Shown: one piece after another, positions 15,664 through 24,744 of the stretch
How positions within the stretch are numbered: the first letter of the stretch is position 1
Layout: the number at the start of each line of letters is the position of its first letter
NCBI GenBank assembly: GCA_024680555.1
Contig: JAILCC010000016.1
Coordinates: forward strand, 186,001 to 250,000
From: a bacterium
Lineage (GTDB): Bacteria > Cyanobacteriota > Vampirovibrionia > Gastranaerophilales > JAILCC01
Direction of reading: 5' to 3'
Length of the DNA: 64,000 bases
Made by a program: the position numbers and the translations under genes
Notes under the pieces: model-generated
Databases searched by the model: none
Told to the model about the DNA's origin: nothing
What the model saw: only the letters and a program-made list of their open reading frames with translations

Positions 15664-18600
15664 ATGGCAAAAAGAGTAAAAATTTCTACCAAAACAACGA
15701 GAAACAAGGAATTTAACAGATACACAACAGGAGATGGAACTTCTGCCAATCCTTATGTTGTAAATTCCGTCACATCAATGACTGCTACACAAATTAACAG
15801 AAATATAAACCTTTTAGACGTAAATGATGCAATTGTAAAAAAAGGCGGCACAATTGCAGATGATGCATATAATAACACCACTCTCATCGAAGCACTTTAT
15901 AGTCTTGATGAAAAATTATCAAAAAAATTAAGAGACTTTGCAATAAACGGGCGACCCGATCCCGCAGTAGATCCCAAAGGTGCAATTGAATATGATTTAT
16001 ATGAGCAACAATTGGAAGCCAACGGCTCGTCGTATAAAAAATTAGCAACAATGGTTATTAACTACAAAGACGGCGTTGCAATGAACACCGATGCAGGTAT
16101 TAATTTTGACAAAGATGCCGATTATTATATCTTTGGCGCACCTGAACAGGTTATTCTTAATAACAGACAACACTATAACAACTGCGGTATTGAATCAACC
16201 CTCAATAATCTTGCAATGGCAGGTCTTATAAAAATGAAAAGCGACTTGAGCGACCAAGAAAAGACAGAACAAAACTTTTTAAAAAATGTATGGATTCGCA
16301 ACCTCGCCAACGACAGCAACGAAATCGGAACATTAGAAGAAGCGGACGGCGGAACTACTCCTGATGACTACAGAGACATAATGGAATACTACGGAATTGA
16401 ATCTACTTCATATTATATAACTACAAAATCTAATGATTTCGTATATCCTAAAGCTCAAATAAATGAACTGGCATACAAAATCAGTCAGGGATACGGTGCG
16501 GTTTTGGGAGTAAGCTCAAGTGTATTGTGGAACGGAGCACAATCAGAAACCGAAATGGATAAAAAGCAAATAGACCACGCTATTTCAATAACAGGAGTTG
16601 TGTACGATACTACCAATATAAATCCTGCCGATAACGGTGGAGTATATGTTGCTCCGGTAGGATTTTACATCCATGATACAGGTGCTTGGATGACCAGATT
16701 TATTTCATACGACGATTTTATTAAATCAACTTTATGTGATTATGTATACGGAGATATGGATACCGATACCACTTTAACAAAATTAAAAGAATTCGACAGC
16801 AGGCTTAATGAATACATAAAAAAAGAAGAACAAGGTATTTTTATAACCCTTACGAATGCACCAATCAAAGATAACACCTTCAATCTAAATGCAACTGGTG
16901 ACAAATATGCAAATATTCTTTGGGGCAACAACTCAAATAATATAATAAAAGGCATGAACGGCAACGACACCTTGTACGGACGTGCCGGAAATGACACTAT
17001 CTACGGCGGAAACGGTAACGACACCATTGTTGGCGCCGAAGCTTACACTCTAAAAGTAAAAGATGATGATGAAGCTATTATTTATGATTGTAATACAATT
17101 AGTGATTTCAAGAACTATATTGAAAATGCGGACATAAAAGCAAAGCTTGATAAAATCCAACTTACTGACTATGGGACATTGACTGTTGACGAGTTTATAG
17201 ATTTGGCGGATATAATTTCAAAAGGGATAAACACAATATACGGAGATGCAGGCGTTGACATTATCATCGGCGGCGAACAGGCAGACCTGATATATGGCGG
17301 CAAAAACGGCGACTATATTTGGGGCGGCTATGGTAGAAACGCTATATATGGTGAATCCGGCGCCGATGTCATTATTGGCGGATATGATAATGACAGATTA
17401 TTCGGCGGAAGCGGCAATGATTATATCTTTGGACTCGGCGATGATGATGTTATAAGCGGCGGAAGCGGAAACGACCACATATGGGGCGGGACAGGCTGCG
17501 ATACAATAGAAACAGGCAAAGGTAACGACACCATATACTTTGAAGGCAGAGATTATAATCAGGATATAGTAACATCAAAAGGCGGAACTACCGTATTTAA
17601 ATTTATAGACGGACAAAAAGGAGACAGCAATTCCGCCGCTTCCGAAATGTTCTTCACATTAAAAAAAGATGACCAAAATAACAAAGTAATGAACTTGTCA
17701 ATGGCGTATACCAAAGGTAAAGTAAATGACGATGAATGTAAAATATCCTTTAATGATTTCTATAACGTAAAATCCAATAAAACAAAATCGCTATACCTTG
17801 ATGCCGCAGATGGAATATATAATGTTTCCGTTTCAAATAAAGCCAAAGCAACCGTTGCGAACACAAAAATGACAAATAAAACGGTAAAGATAAACGGCGA
17901 AAAAATTAAAAATTCAGATATAAACAATGTTTTAATATCAATTTACGAAAAAGGAGCAACAATAACAACAAGCAAAAAGAATGATATTGTTACCATGGCT
18001 GCCGGCGATGAAACAATAAATGCAAAGGCTATTGATAAGATTAAATATACCGGTGGTATAGACAAATATGTATCTGAAGACAGAGACACATATTATACAA
18101 CTGGCGAAATAACATACGAAACAAATCTTTCAATATACGATAACAATCAAGCATTGAAAAAAGCAATATTTAATCAAGCCGAATGGGAAGCAGCAGGCAA
18201 GCCGATTGCAACCATAGCTGATTACTATGAAACCATTGACAAATACGTAAGTACGGATGACAGATTATACCTCGGCTCTGAAAAATCTGCCGTTAACTAC
18301 CTGTTTGATGTCGGCCTCGATGCAAATTATGATGCAATTACAACCGCAAACACCGGATTATATCTGACCAACGGAACAAACTTTGATGATATTGTCAAAG
18401 GCGATGCAAACGGCGGATTTATCTATATGGATAGCTTCCTGAAATATGAGAACACTGCTGAAACTAAAATTTCAGGTACGAATTTCTATGGTAACGGTCA
18501 AATTGAGGGTATCTATTATAGCGGCAGTGAAAATCCTGATGATTATACAGCTGATTTGACAGGAATAGCAAGTGACGTCGCAAATTGGTTGAGCACGTAC

Positions 18601-18705
18601 AATCAAACTCACCTCGGCGGAGAATTTAACAGTGCGTTTGACGCATTCCAAAATGGTAACGACACGGTTATTGCAGCTCTTACGAACTTATACACAGGAG
18701 GATAA
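15664..18705 (+). CDS. Secreted RTX protein with putative cysteine-peptidase domain
   Basis: 1013 residues, start set by AAGGAG before 15664. There is no N-terminal signal peptide, as expected for type I secretion. The first third contains HYNNCGIESTLNNLAMAG (Cys174), KKQIDHAISITGVVYD (His305) and GFYIHDTG (Asp338). This Cys-His-Asp order and spacing resembles papain/C39-like peptidases. Two blocks of glycine-rich calcium-binding RTX nonapeptides follow (about residues 425-460 and 530-640), with units such as GGSGNDYIFG and GNGNDTIVG. The C-terminal third is an unrecognised, Asp/Thr-rich beta region. No type I transporter genes are nearby. A terminator follows. Peptidase activity is inference; RTX repeats are certain. 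Confidence 0.85.
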   Translation: MAKRVKISTKTTRNKEFNRYTTGDGTSANPYVVNSVTSMTATQINRNINLLDVNDAIVKKGGTIADDAYNNTTLIEALYSLDEKLSKKLRDFAINGRPDPAVDPKGAIEYDLYEQQLEANGSSYKKLATMVINYKDGVAMNTDAGINFDKDADYYIFGAPEQVILNNRQHYNNCGIESTLNNLAMAGLIKMKSDLSDQEKTEQNFLKNVWIRNLANDSNEIGTLEEADGGTTPDDYRDIMEYYGIESTSYYITTKSNDFVYPKAQINELAYKISQGYGAVLGVSSSVLWNGAQSETEMDKKQIDHAISITGVVYDTTNINPADNGGVYVAPVGFYIHDTGAWMTRFISYDDFIKSTLCDYVYGDMDTDTTLTKLKEFDSRLNEYIKKEEQGIFITLTNAPIKDNTFNLNATGDKYANILWGNNSNNIIKGMNGNDTLYGRAGNDTIYGGNGNDTIVGAEAYTLKVKDDDEAIIYDCNTISDFKNYIENADIKAKLDKIQLTDYGTLTVDEFIDLADIISKGINTIYGDAGVDIIIGGEQADLIYGGKNGDYIWGGYGRNAIYGESGADVIIGGYDNDRLFGGSGNDYIFGLGDDDVISGGSGNDHIWGGTGCDTIETGKGNDTIYFEGRDYNQDIVTSKGGTTVFKFIDGQKGDSNSAASEMFFTLKKDDQNNKVMNLSMAYTKGKVNDDECKISFNDFYNVKSNKTKSLYLDAADGIYNVSVSNKAKATVANTKMTNKTVKINGEKIKNSDINNVLISIYEKGATITTSKKNDIVTMAAGDETINAKAIDKIKYTGGIDKYVSEDRDTYYTTGEITYETNLSIYDNNQALKKAIFNQAEWEAAGKPIATIADYYETIDKYVSTDDRLYLGSEKSAVNYLFDVGLDANYDAITTANTGLYLTNGTNFDDIVKGDANGGFIYMDSFLKYENTAETKISGTNFYGNGQIEGIYYSGSENPDDYTADLTGIASDVANWLSTYNQTHLGGEFNSAFDAFQNGNDTVIAALTNLYTGG

Positions 18706-18723
18706 AACTCAATCCGTAAAGAA

Positions 18724-18753
18724 AAAACTACCGGTAAATCCGGTAGTTTTTTT
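18724..18753. terminator. Rho-independent terminator after the RTX gene
   Basis: Perfect 11-base stem AAAACTACCGG / CCGGTAGTTTT with a 5-base loop and following T-run. It lies between convergent genes and is symmetrical enough to serve both. Confidence 0.9.
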
Positions 18754-18758
18754 CAATA

Positions 18759-19727
18759 TTATGACTCAATTTTTATTTTGAATTTTTTAATATAATGATT
18801 TGAAAAATACTCCAAAAATTTCCTTTGTCCAACCGTATGCTCAGTGCGCAAAACTTTCTTATTCATCCTTATTGCCTGATATCGGTCAAAAATATTTTTT
18901 GCCGCTTCCCGATATTCCGGCAGATTTTCGTACTTTAATATCAAAGAATATGCCTTTTTATAGTCACGTGCCTGAATTGCCCACAAAAGTTGCTTGGCAA
19001 TACTTGCGGACATTTTATTGGTAAAAACATCTGATATATCACCAAAATCGACAAGTTTACCATTTATTGTATTATAGCCCTTGTACGCATCATTGGTAGA
19101 GTATCGTCTGTATTCATAACGGCGGGGTGCCAAATTTTTTTCAACCATTTCTCCCGGAACAAATTCAGTCAAAATGAATCCGTCCATGTCGTTTTCACCC
19201 GCAATTTTTCCGAAATAAAAATCGGCTCTGCGCCTGCGGCTTTTTGCATGATTATACGCTATGGCATTAGCAATTTCCTTTGATTTTCCATGCAAATCAC
19301 TTTCTCTGTCAGACATATGGAAGACCTTTAGAGCATATTCCTTGCCCTTAACTTTCAATTTAAAAACTTTGCCAAAAAGCCCTCTGCCGACATACTCCAT
19401 TGAAGCTCTATGCTTTGTAAGCTGCCTTATATCTGCACGCAAGTATTTTATAAAGGACTCATACAAGACTGGCGACATATTTATTTTGGAATACACCCCT
19501 GTCGCAAATCTGGAAAATGAAGCAAATACCTTTTGTGTAAGCTCGCTAATCTCCTCATTGGTTTTCCTTTTTCCGAACCAATCAGTCGGCAAGTGCCCGA
19601 GATAGCGTTCTTCTTGCGGCGTGCTTTTCACAATGGCTTTGAGTTCCTCGGCACTAAGCAGCCTGCGCTTAAACAAGCGCATCATATTAACTGTTGCTCG
19701 TTGCCCTGTTGCAGAAATTTTTGTCAT
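18759..19727 (-). CDS. Atypical protein-kinase-fold protein
   Basis: 322 residues with kinase landmarks in order: glycine loop GRGLFGKVFKL (114-124), ATP lysine in YALKVF (Lys134), a Glu in the next helix (KEIANAIAY), a hinge-like FILTEFVPGE (184-193), and NTINGKLVDFGD with the DFG Asp at 227. The catalytic HRD is not present: the region before DFG reads STNDAYKGYN, and the lobe after DFG is only about 95 residues. The N-terminal 110 residues are unique. It could be a reduced active kinase, a pseudokinase, or a small-molecule kinase. The start at 19727 is backed by AAAGGG; an in-frame ATG 18 bases upstream has no ribosome site. Convergent to the RTX gene. Confidence 0.65.
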   Translation of the reverse strand: MTKISATGQRATVNMMRLFKRRLLSAEELKAIVKSTPQEERYLGHLPTDWFGKRKTNEEISELTQKVFASFSRFATGVYSKINMSPVLYESFIKYLRADIRQLTKHRASMEYVGRGLFGKVFKLKVKGKEYALKVFHMSDRESDLHGKSKEIANAIAYNHAKSRRRRADFYFGKIAGENDMDGFILTEFVPGEMVEKNLAPRRYEYRRYSTNDAYKGYNTINGKLVDFGDISDVFTNKMSASIAKQLLWAIQARDYKKAYSLILKYENLPEYREAAKNIFDRYQAIRMNKKVLRTEHTVGQRKFLEYFSNHYIKKFKIKIES

Positions 19728-19926
19728 GACCAACCCTTTGGTCATATAAAAAACAAAAACAACAATTTTTGATTACAAACCAGACTCATCTTGATAATTT
19801 TTAACATACTGTTATCGGTTAGCAACTTTTTATGGAATTTGTTTTATATGAATGTTTTCCCGAAAAGGAATATTCCGAATGAACTCAGCCAAAACCACAT
19901 TATGCACTAACAATTTAACTCTGTGT

Positions 19927-19932
19927 TATAAT
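19927..19932 (+). promoter_or_regulatory. Candidate extended -10 promoter of the BASS transporter
   Basis: TGTGTTATAAT about 70 bases before the start; the -35 region is poor. The rest of the 276-base gap (19728-20003) shows no gene or clear structure. Confidence 0.4.
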
Positions 19933-20003
19933 TAACGCAGGTTATACAAGTTTATTGACAGCTTTTCAACCCACTAAAAAGTTTTTATGTAAGAGATACT
20001 GTT

Positions 20004-20966
20004 ATGGAGAAAATGAATAGAATATCGGAATTTATCGGAAAACATATGGCAATAATAGTGTTAATCATTGCCGTTGTTTCTTTATTTTTTTCTAATCACT
20101 TTTTGTGGATAAAAACATCATACATAAACTATTTGTTGATGATTATAATGTTTGGAATGGGTTTAACCCTCAAACTGGATAATTTTGTTATGGTTTTCTC
20201 CCATCCAAAAGAAATTGCTTGGGGTGCAGTTTCTCAATATGCCATAATGCCTCTTTTAGCTCTTGGTTTAAGTTGTTTATTTCATTTGGATTCAGCATTA
20301 ACAGCCGGAGTAATTCTTGTCGGAACCTGCCCCGGAGGCACGGCAAGTAATGTTATTACTTATTTATCCAAAGGTGATGTTGCCCTATCAGTATGTATGA
20401 CAAGTGTAAATACCTTATTGTCACCCATTTTAACCCCTTTAATTACGTTTTTAATACTGAAAGCAACCGTTGAAACAAATATATTGGCAATGTTTTTAGG
20501 AATTATAAATGTTATATTGGTTCCTATAATACTTGGAATTATTGCAAATAAATTCTTTTCCGAGTTTACGGAAAAAATCACCAAAATATTACCGGGAATT
20601 TCGGTTATTGCAATTAGTTTGGTAATTGCATCAGTTGTATCACATAATGCTAAAATGATTTTATCTGCAGGGGGTATAATCCTTTTAATAGTTATCCTGC
20701 ATAATTTATCAGGCTATATCGTCGGCTTTTTTGTCGGAAAACTTTTAAGATTAAGTAATGCCAAAACAAAGGCTTTTTCGATAGAAATAGGTATGCAAAA
20801 TTCAGGACTTGCAACAAGTCTTGCAAATAGTACATTTCCAATGACTCCCGAAGCGGCAGTACCGGGAGCGATATTTTCCGTTTGGCACAATATATCAGGT
20901 GGAATACTTGCAGCAATATACAGACATTGGGATAATGAAAAGCAGGAAAAAATTATAGGAGAATAA
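20004..20966 (+). CDS. BASS-family (bile acid:sodium symporter type) transporter
   Basis: 320-residue inner-membrane protein with about nine to ten hydrophobic helices. Family marks are MFGMGLTLKLDNF in helix 2, the crossover motif GTCPGGTASNVITYLSKGDVALS in the middle, and EIGMQNSGLATSLA near the end. Together these form the sodium and substrate site of BASS transporters. Members carry bile acids, pyruvate, pantoate or other organic anions with sodium, so the substrate is undecided. It is followed after 2 bases by a flavoprotein gene, and the two form an operon. Confidence 0.88.
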   Translation: MEKMNRISEFIGKHMAIIVLIIAVVSLFFSNHFLWIKTSYINYLLMIIMFGMGLTLKLDNFVMVFSHPKEIAWGAVSQYAIMPLLALGLSCLFHLDSALTAGVILVGTCPGGTASNVITYLSKGDVALSVCMTSVNTLLSPILTPLITFLILKATVETNILAMFLGIINVILVPIILGIIANKFFSEFTEKITKILPGISVIAISLVIASVVSHNAKMILSAGGIILLIVILHNLSGYIVGFFVGKLLRLSNAKTKAFSIEIGMQNSGLATSLANSTFPMTPEAAVPGAIFSVWHNISGGILAAIYRHWDNEKQEKIIGE

Positions 20967-20968
20967 AA

Positions 20969-21634
20969 ATGAAAAAAGCAATCATATTAAACGGTTCACC
21001 GAGAAAAAATTGGAATACGGCACAAGCATTAAAAGAAGCTCAAAAAGGTGCGGAGCAAGCAGGTGCAGCAGTTGAATATATAAACCTTGTTGATATAAAT
21101 TTCAAAGGTTGTATGAGTTGTTTTGCTTGCAAAAGAAAAGGGGTAGATTTAGGCGGTTTGTGTGCAATAAAAGACAACCTAAGACCGATTTTAGAAAAAA
21201 TAGTAAACGCTGATGCAGTTATAATCGGAAGTCCGATTTATTATTCATACCCGACAGGTATGTTTAGAAACTTGCTAGAAAGAATGCTTTTTGCGGCAGG
21301 AACATATATGGTTGACGAAAATGGCAAATCGATGCGAAACTTAAAAAGAAACATCCCTGTCGGTTTAATTTTCACAATGAATGTTCCTGAAAATTTAATG
21401 CCAAATTACAATTATCCTACTATATTAGGTGCAAATGAATGGGCTTTGAATATGATTTACGGATATTGTGAAACGCTCAATGTATGCGACACATACCAAT
21501 TCAGCGATTATTCAAAATATGATTGCAATATGTTTAGCGAAGAACACAAAAAGCAAGTTAAAGAAACACAATTCCCAAAAGACCTTGCAAAAGCCTTTGA
21601 TTTGGGTAAAAGATTAGTTGAAATGGATATATAA
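20969..21634 (+). CDS. NADPH-dependent FMN reductase / iron-sulfur flavoprotein family
   Basis: 221-residue flavodoxin-fold protein. IILNGSPRKNWNTAQAL is the FMN-phosphate loop, followed by a Cys-rich segment GCMSCFACKRKG...CAIKDN (C-x2-C-x2-C then another Cys) like that of archaeal iron-sulfur flavoproteins and related reductases. IIGSPIYYSYPTGMFRNLLER is the second FMN-contact motif. It probably reduces small quinones, nitro compounds or an unknown partner. It starts 2 bases after the transporter gene, hinting that the pair imports and reduces one substrate. The acetyltransferase stub begins 2 bases downstream. Confidence 0.85.
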   Translation: MKKAIILNGSPRKNWNTAQALKEAQKGAEQAGAAVEYINLVDINFKGCMSCFACKRKGVDLGGLCAIKDNLRPILEKIVNADAVIIGSPIYYSYPTGMFRNLLERMLFAAGTYMVDENGKSMRNLKRNIPVGLIFTMNVPENLMPNYNYPTILGANEWALNMIYGYCETLNVCDTYQFSDYSKYDCNMFSEEHKKQVKETQFPKDLAKAFDLGKRLVEMDI

Positions 21635-21636
21635 AG

Positions 21637-21720
21637 ATGTCTGAAAAAGAAAAAATGCTAAACGGCGAACTATATATGCCCGAAAATGACGAAACTTTAT
21701 TCAATGAAAGAAGAAGGTAA
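21637..21720 (+). pseudogene. N-terminal stub of a maltose/galactoside O-acetyltransferase
   Basis: 27-residue frame MSEKEKMLNGELYMPENDET...LFNERRR, then stop. It matches the N-terminal helical (Mac) region of maltose O-acetyltransferase (E. coli form: [20 protein letters not shown]). The left-handed beta-helix catalytic domain (about 150 residues) is missing. The break falls exactly where the restriction-modification segment begins, and the remainder of the gene is not found downstream. It therefore looks like a gene cut by insertion or deletion. It sits 2 bases after the flavoprotein gene, as a third operon member would. Confidence 0.65.
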
Positions 21721-21744
21721 AAATCATAATTTTATCCTTTTGAT

Positions 21745-21788
21745 ATATCTTAACAAATTGATATTTCAATTAAGAGTTGTTAAGATGT
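21745..21788. repeat. Nested inverted repeats before the restriction-modification gene
   Basis: Outer arms TCTTAACAA (21748-21756) and TTGTTAAGA (21777-21785) are perfect complements, extending imperfectly outward. Inside lies AATTGATATTTCAATT, itself an inverted repeat. The element ends about 45 bases before the start codon and may be an operator or an element end. Confidence 0.6.
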
Positions 21789-21832
21789 GCTTATGTGTTG
21801 GTATTTTGCCTAAAAAAGTAGAGAGAAAATAG

Positions 21833-24649
21833 ATGAATACGTTGCCTTTAGAAAAGGATACAGTATATTTAATTAACAGAAGTCTTGAGAATTTAGGTTG
21901 GAGATTTGAGGGTAAAGATAAGAATGTTTTTCAGGAACAGCCAAGAACGGAGGCTGAACGTAGGCTATTAGAGCATAAACGACCCGACTATGTGTTGTAT
22001 TCAAAAGACCATGAGCCTTTAATTGTCATCGAGGCAAAGAAAAAAGGTGAGCGTATTGATTCGGCTCTTGAACAAGGCATATTTTATGCTAAAAAGCTAA
22101 AAGCACCTTTAGTTTTTGCAACTGACGGAGTATTTTGCAAATCTTTCCACACACAAGCAAATAGAACGCCTATGTTGAATGGTGAAGAACTTGATGAATT
22201 CATTCGTGAAGCCATGGCGATGAAGTTTTTAGGCGAATGGAATGTAAATACTATCAGCCAAAAGGTTCAATACGACCGACAAGAACTGATTAAAATATTT
22301 GATACAGCCAATAATATGTTACGTAGTGAGGGTTTAAGAGCAGGCGAAGAACGTTTTGGTGAATTCGCAAACATACTGTTTTTGAAACTCATTAGCGAAA
22401 GTGAACAAAATAAATTTGATCAAGGTATTCAAACGAAATTTGATTTTTCGACTTGTAGTTGGGATATAATCAAAAAACAATCGTCAAGTAGCCGTGTTGA
22501 ATACATAAATAACATGGTTTATAAGAAATTAAATGATTTGTATAATACAGAAATTTTCACATCATTAAAAATCAGAGATAATGACGTACTAAAAGAAATT
22601 ATGGGATTACTTGACCCCTTGGTTTTGACAGATATTGATAGTGATGTAAAGGGTGATGCCTTTGAATATTTCTTAAAAGCTTCAACTGCTACAAAGAACG
22701 ATTTAGGCGAATACTTCACACCAAGACATATAGTAAAAACTATGGTGCGTTTAGTTAATCCACAAATAGGTGAAAAAGTTTATGATCCGTTCTGTGGAAC
22801 AGGCGGTTTCTTGATTGAAAGTTTTAGGCATATTTACAACAATATGCCACGCAACAAAGAAACTGAAAAAATGTTGAGAGAAAACACTATTTTTGGTAAC
22901 GAAATTACAAGTACGGCAAGAATTACCAAAATGAATATGATTTTGGCAGGTGACGGACATAGTGGTATTCACATGCAAGACAGTTTGGCAAATCCTGTTG
23001 ATGGGAAATACGATGTAGTTTTAGCAAATATGCCGTATTCACAAAAAACAAAACACGGCTCATTGTATGATTTACCCTCTACAAATGGCGACAGTATTTG
23101 TGTTCAGCATTGTATGAAAGCTATCAGTTCAGCGTCTGAAAATGGCAGAATGGCTATTGTTGTTCCTGAGGGATTTCTATTCCGTAAAGAATTAGCAAAA
23201 ACAAGAGAATATCTGCTTAAAAATAGTGAATTACAAAGTATCATCTCACTTCCTCAAGGTGTATTTTTGCCATACACAGGAGTTAAAACGAATATCATTT
23301 TTGCTACAAAAATAAATCAAAAAATATCTAACTCTCAAAAGAAAAAGAATTATTGGTATTTTGACGTAAAAAGTGACGGATATTCACTTGATAATCACCG
23401 ACGTAAACTTGATACTCCGAGCGATTTACAAAAATATGAAGAATTTCGCAAATTTGATGAAGAACAAAAAGACGAAATGTTGAAAATAGGTTTTGATGTT
23501 ATTCCTTTTGAAAAAGTTGTAAAAAATGATTTCAACTTAGTTGGTAGCAGATATAAAGATGTAAAATTAACAATAAGCAAATTCGAAATATTCAAGTTAG
23601 GTGATATTTTAGATATTAAATGTGGTAAAAGAATCACACAAAAAGATGATAGTGGTACCCTTTATCCTGTTTATGGTGGTGGCGGTATTTCATTCTATAC
23701 TGATCTATGTACCAACAAAAATGAGTACGTAATTTCTCGTTTTGCTATGAGTAAAGAATGTGTTAGATTTGTCAAAGATGATTTCTATCTTTTGGATAGT
23801 GGTTTTGTTTTTGATATTAAAGAGAATTACAAAAGCGCTATATTGAAAGATTATGTTGGTAAAATATTATTAGGTATTCAAGATAAAATATATAGTTGCG
23901 GAAGAGGACAAGCACAAATAAATATTGATTTTGATATTTTTAAAGAATTAAAAATTCCTGTACCTGCATTTGAAATACAAAAACAAATAATTGAAGAACT
24001 TGATAGTTACCAACAAATCATTGACGGAGCAAAAAAAATTGTAGAAAATTACAAACCAAATATCAAAATTAGACCAGAATATAATATGGTAAAAGTCGAA
24101 GATGTTGTTGATTTTATAAGTGGGGTAACTCTATCAGTTGGACAATGTGAAGATAAAAACGGTATTCCACTAATAACAATAGCAGATGTCGATGAAAATG
24201 GAACTATAATTTATGACACCATTCGTAAAGTAAGAACATCAAAAAATACAACAAAACTTCAAAAGGGTGATTTGCTTTTTAACTGGCGTAATGGTAGCAA
24301 ACATTTAGTTGGAAAAACTGCTTTGTTTGATAAAGAAGGGGAGTATATATTTGCTTCATTTTTATTAGGTTTACGACCAAGAAAATCTGTTGATAGTAGA
24401 TTTTTATGGATAATTCTTAATCAATATAGAAGAAATGGTATATATTTGAATCAAATGAGACAACAAGTAAATGGTTTATTTAATAGAGAAGAATTAAAAG
24501 ATATTTTAATCCCACTACCACCTATTGAAGAACAAAAAGAAATTGTAGCTAAAATTGAGGCAGAACAAGCTTTAATAGAACCTAATAAACAAATTATTGA
24601 AGTTTTTTCAAAGAAAATTCAAGACAGAATTAACGAAATTTTTCAATAA
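21833..24649 (+). CDS. Single-chain restriction-modification-specificity enzyme (type IIB/IIG-like)
   Basis: 938 residues combine three functions. Residues 1-150 form an HsdR-N-like PD-(D/E)xK nuclease (RPDYVLYSKDHEPLIVIEAKKKG, Asp50/Glu64/Lys66 region). Residues about 155-560 form an N6-adenine methyltransferase: GEYFTPRHIVKTMV, SAM site YDPFCGTGGFL and catalytic ANMPYSQKT (a variant of NPPY). The C-terminal 370 residues carry two HsdS-type target-recognition domains, each ending in a conserved helix (IPVPAFEIQKQIIEEL; IPLPPIEEQKEIVAKI). No DEAD helicase or translocase is present. The layout matches AloI/CjeI-type enzymes that cut on both sides of the site. AGAGAG precedes the start. It is flanked by a broken gene and a repeat region, so it was probably acquired horizontally. 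Confidence 0.88.
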   Translation: MNTLPLEKDTVYLINRSLENLGWRFEGKDKNVFQEQPRTEAERRLLEHKRPDYVLYSKDHEPLIVIEAKKKGERIDSALEQGIFYAKKLKAPLVFATDGVFCKSFHTQANRTPMLNGEELDEFIREAMAMKFLGEWNVNTISQKVQYDRQELIKIFDTANNMLRSEGLRAGEERFGEFANILFLKLISESEQNKFDQGIQTKFDFSTCSWDIIKKQSSSSRVEYINNMVYKKLNDLYNTEIFTSLKIRDNDVLKEIMGLLDPLVLTDIDSDVKGDAFEYFLKASTATKNDLGEYFTPRHIVKTMVRLVNPQIGEKVYDPFCGTGGFLIESFRHIYNNMPRNKETEKMLRENTIFGNEITSTARITKMNMILAGDGHSGIHMQDSLANPVDGKYDVVLANMPYSQKTKHGSLYDLPSTNGDSICVQHCMKAISSASENGRMAIVVPEGFLFRKELAKTREYLLKNSELQSIISLPQGVFLPYTGVKTNIIFATKINQKISNSQKKKNYWYFDVKSDGYSLDNHRRKLDTPSDLQKYEEFRKFDEEQKDEMLKIGFDVIPFEKVVKNDFNLVGSRYKDVKLTISKFEIFKLGDILDIKCGKRITQKDDSGTLYPVYGGGGISFYTDLCTNKNEYVISRFAMSKECVRFVKDDFYLLDSGFVFDIKENYKSAILKDYVGKILLGIQDKIYSCGRGQAQINIDFDIFKELKIPVPAFEIQKQIIEELDSYQQIIDGAKKIVENYKPNIKIRPEYNMVKVEDVVDFISGVTLSVGQCEDKNGIPLITIADVDENGTIIYDTIRKVRTSKNTTKLQKGDLLFNWRNGSKHLVGKTALFDKEGEYIFASFLLGLRPRKSVDSRFLWIILNQYRRNGIYLNQMRQQVNGLFNREELKDILIPLPPIEEQKEIVAKIEAEQALIEPNKQIIEVFSKKIQDRINEIFQ

Positions 24650-24744
24650 AAAATAATAAATTGTGTCCTTTTGTAAAATCTTTTCTGCTTTTTCGCTTTT
24701 ATAACTTCTTTCATGTATTGTGTTTCCTGACGTTAGGAGGGATT

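Noticed and set aside
20004-20966. Dedicated bile-acid importer
   Set aside because: BASS members carry many organic anions, and no bile-acid enzyme is nearby; only the family is claimed.
24661-24744. N-terminal extension of the 69-residue gene from a TTG codon
   Set aside because: No ribosome site precedes the TTG, while TTAGGAGG stands directly before the ATG at 24745.
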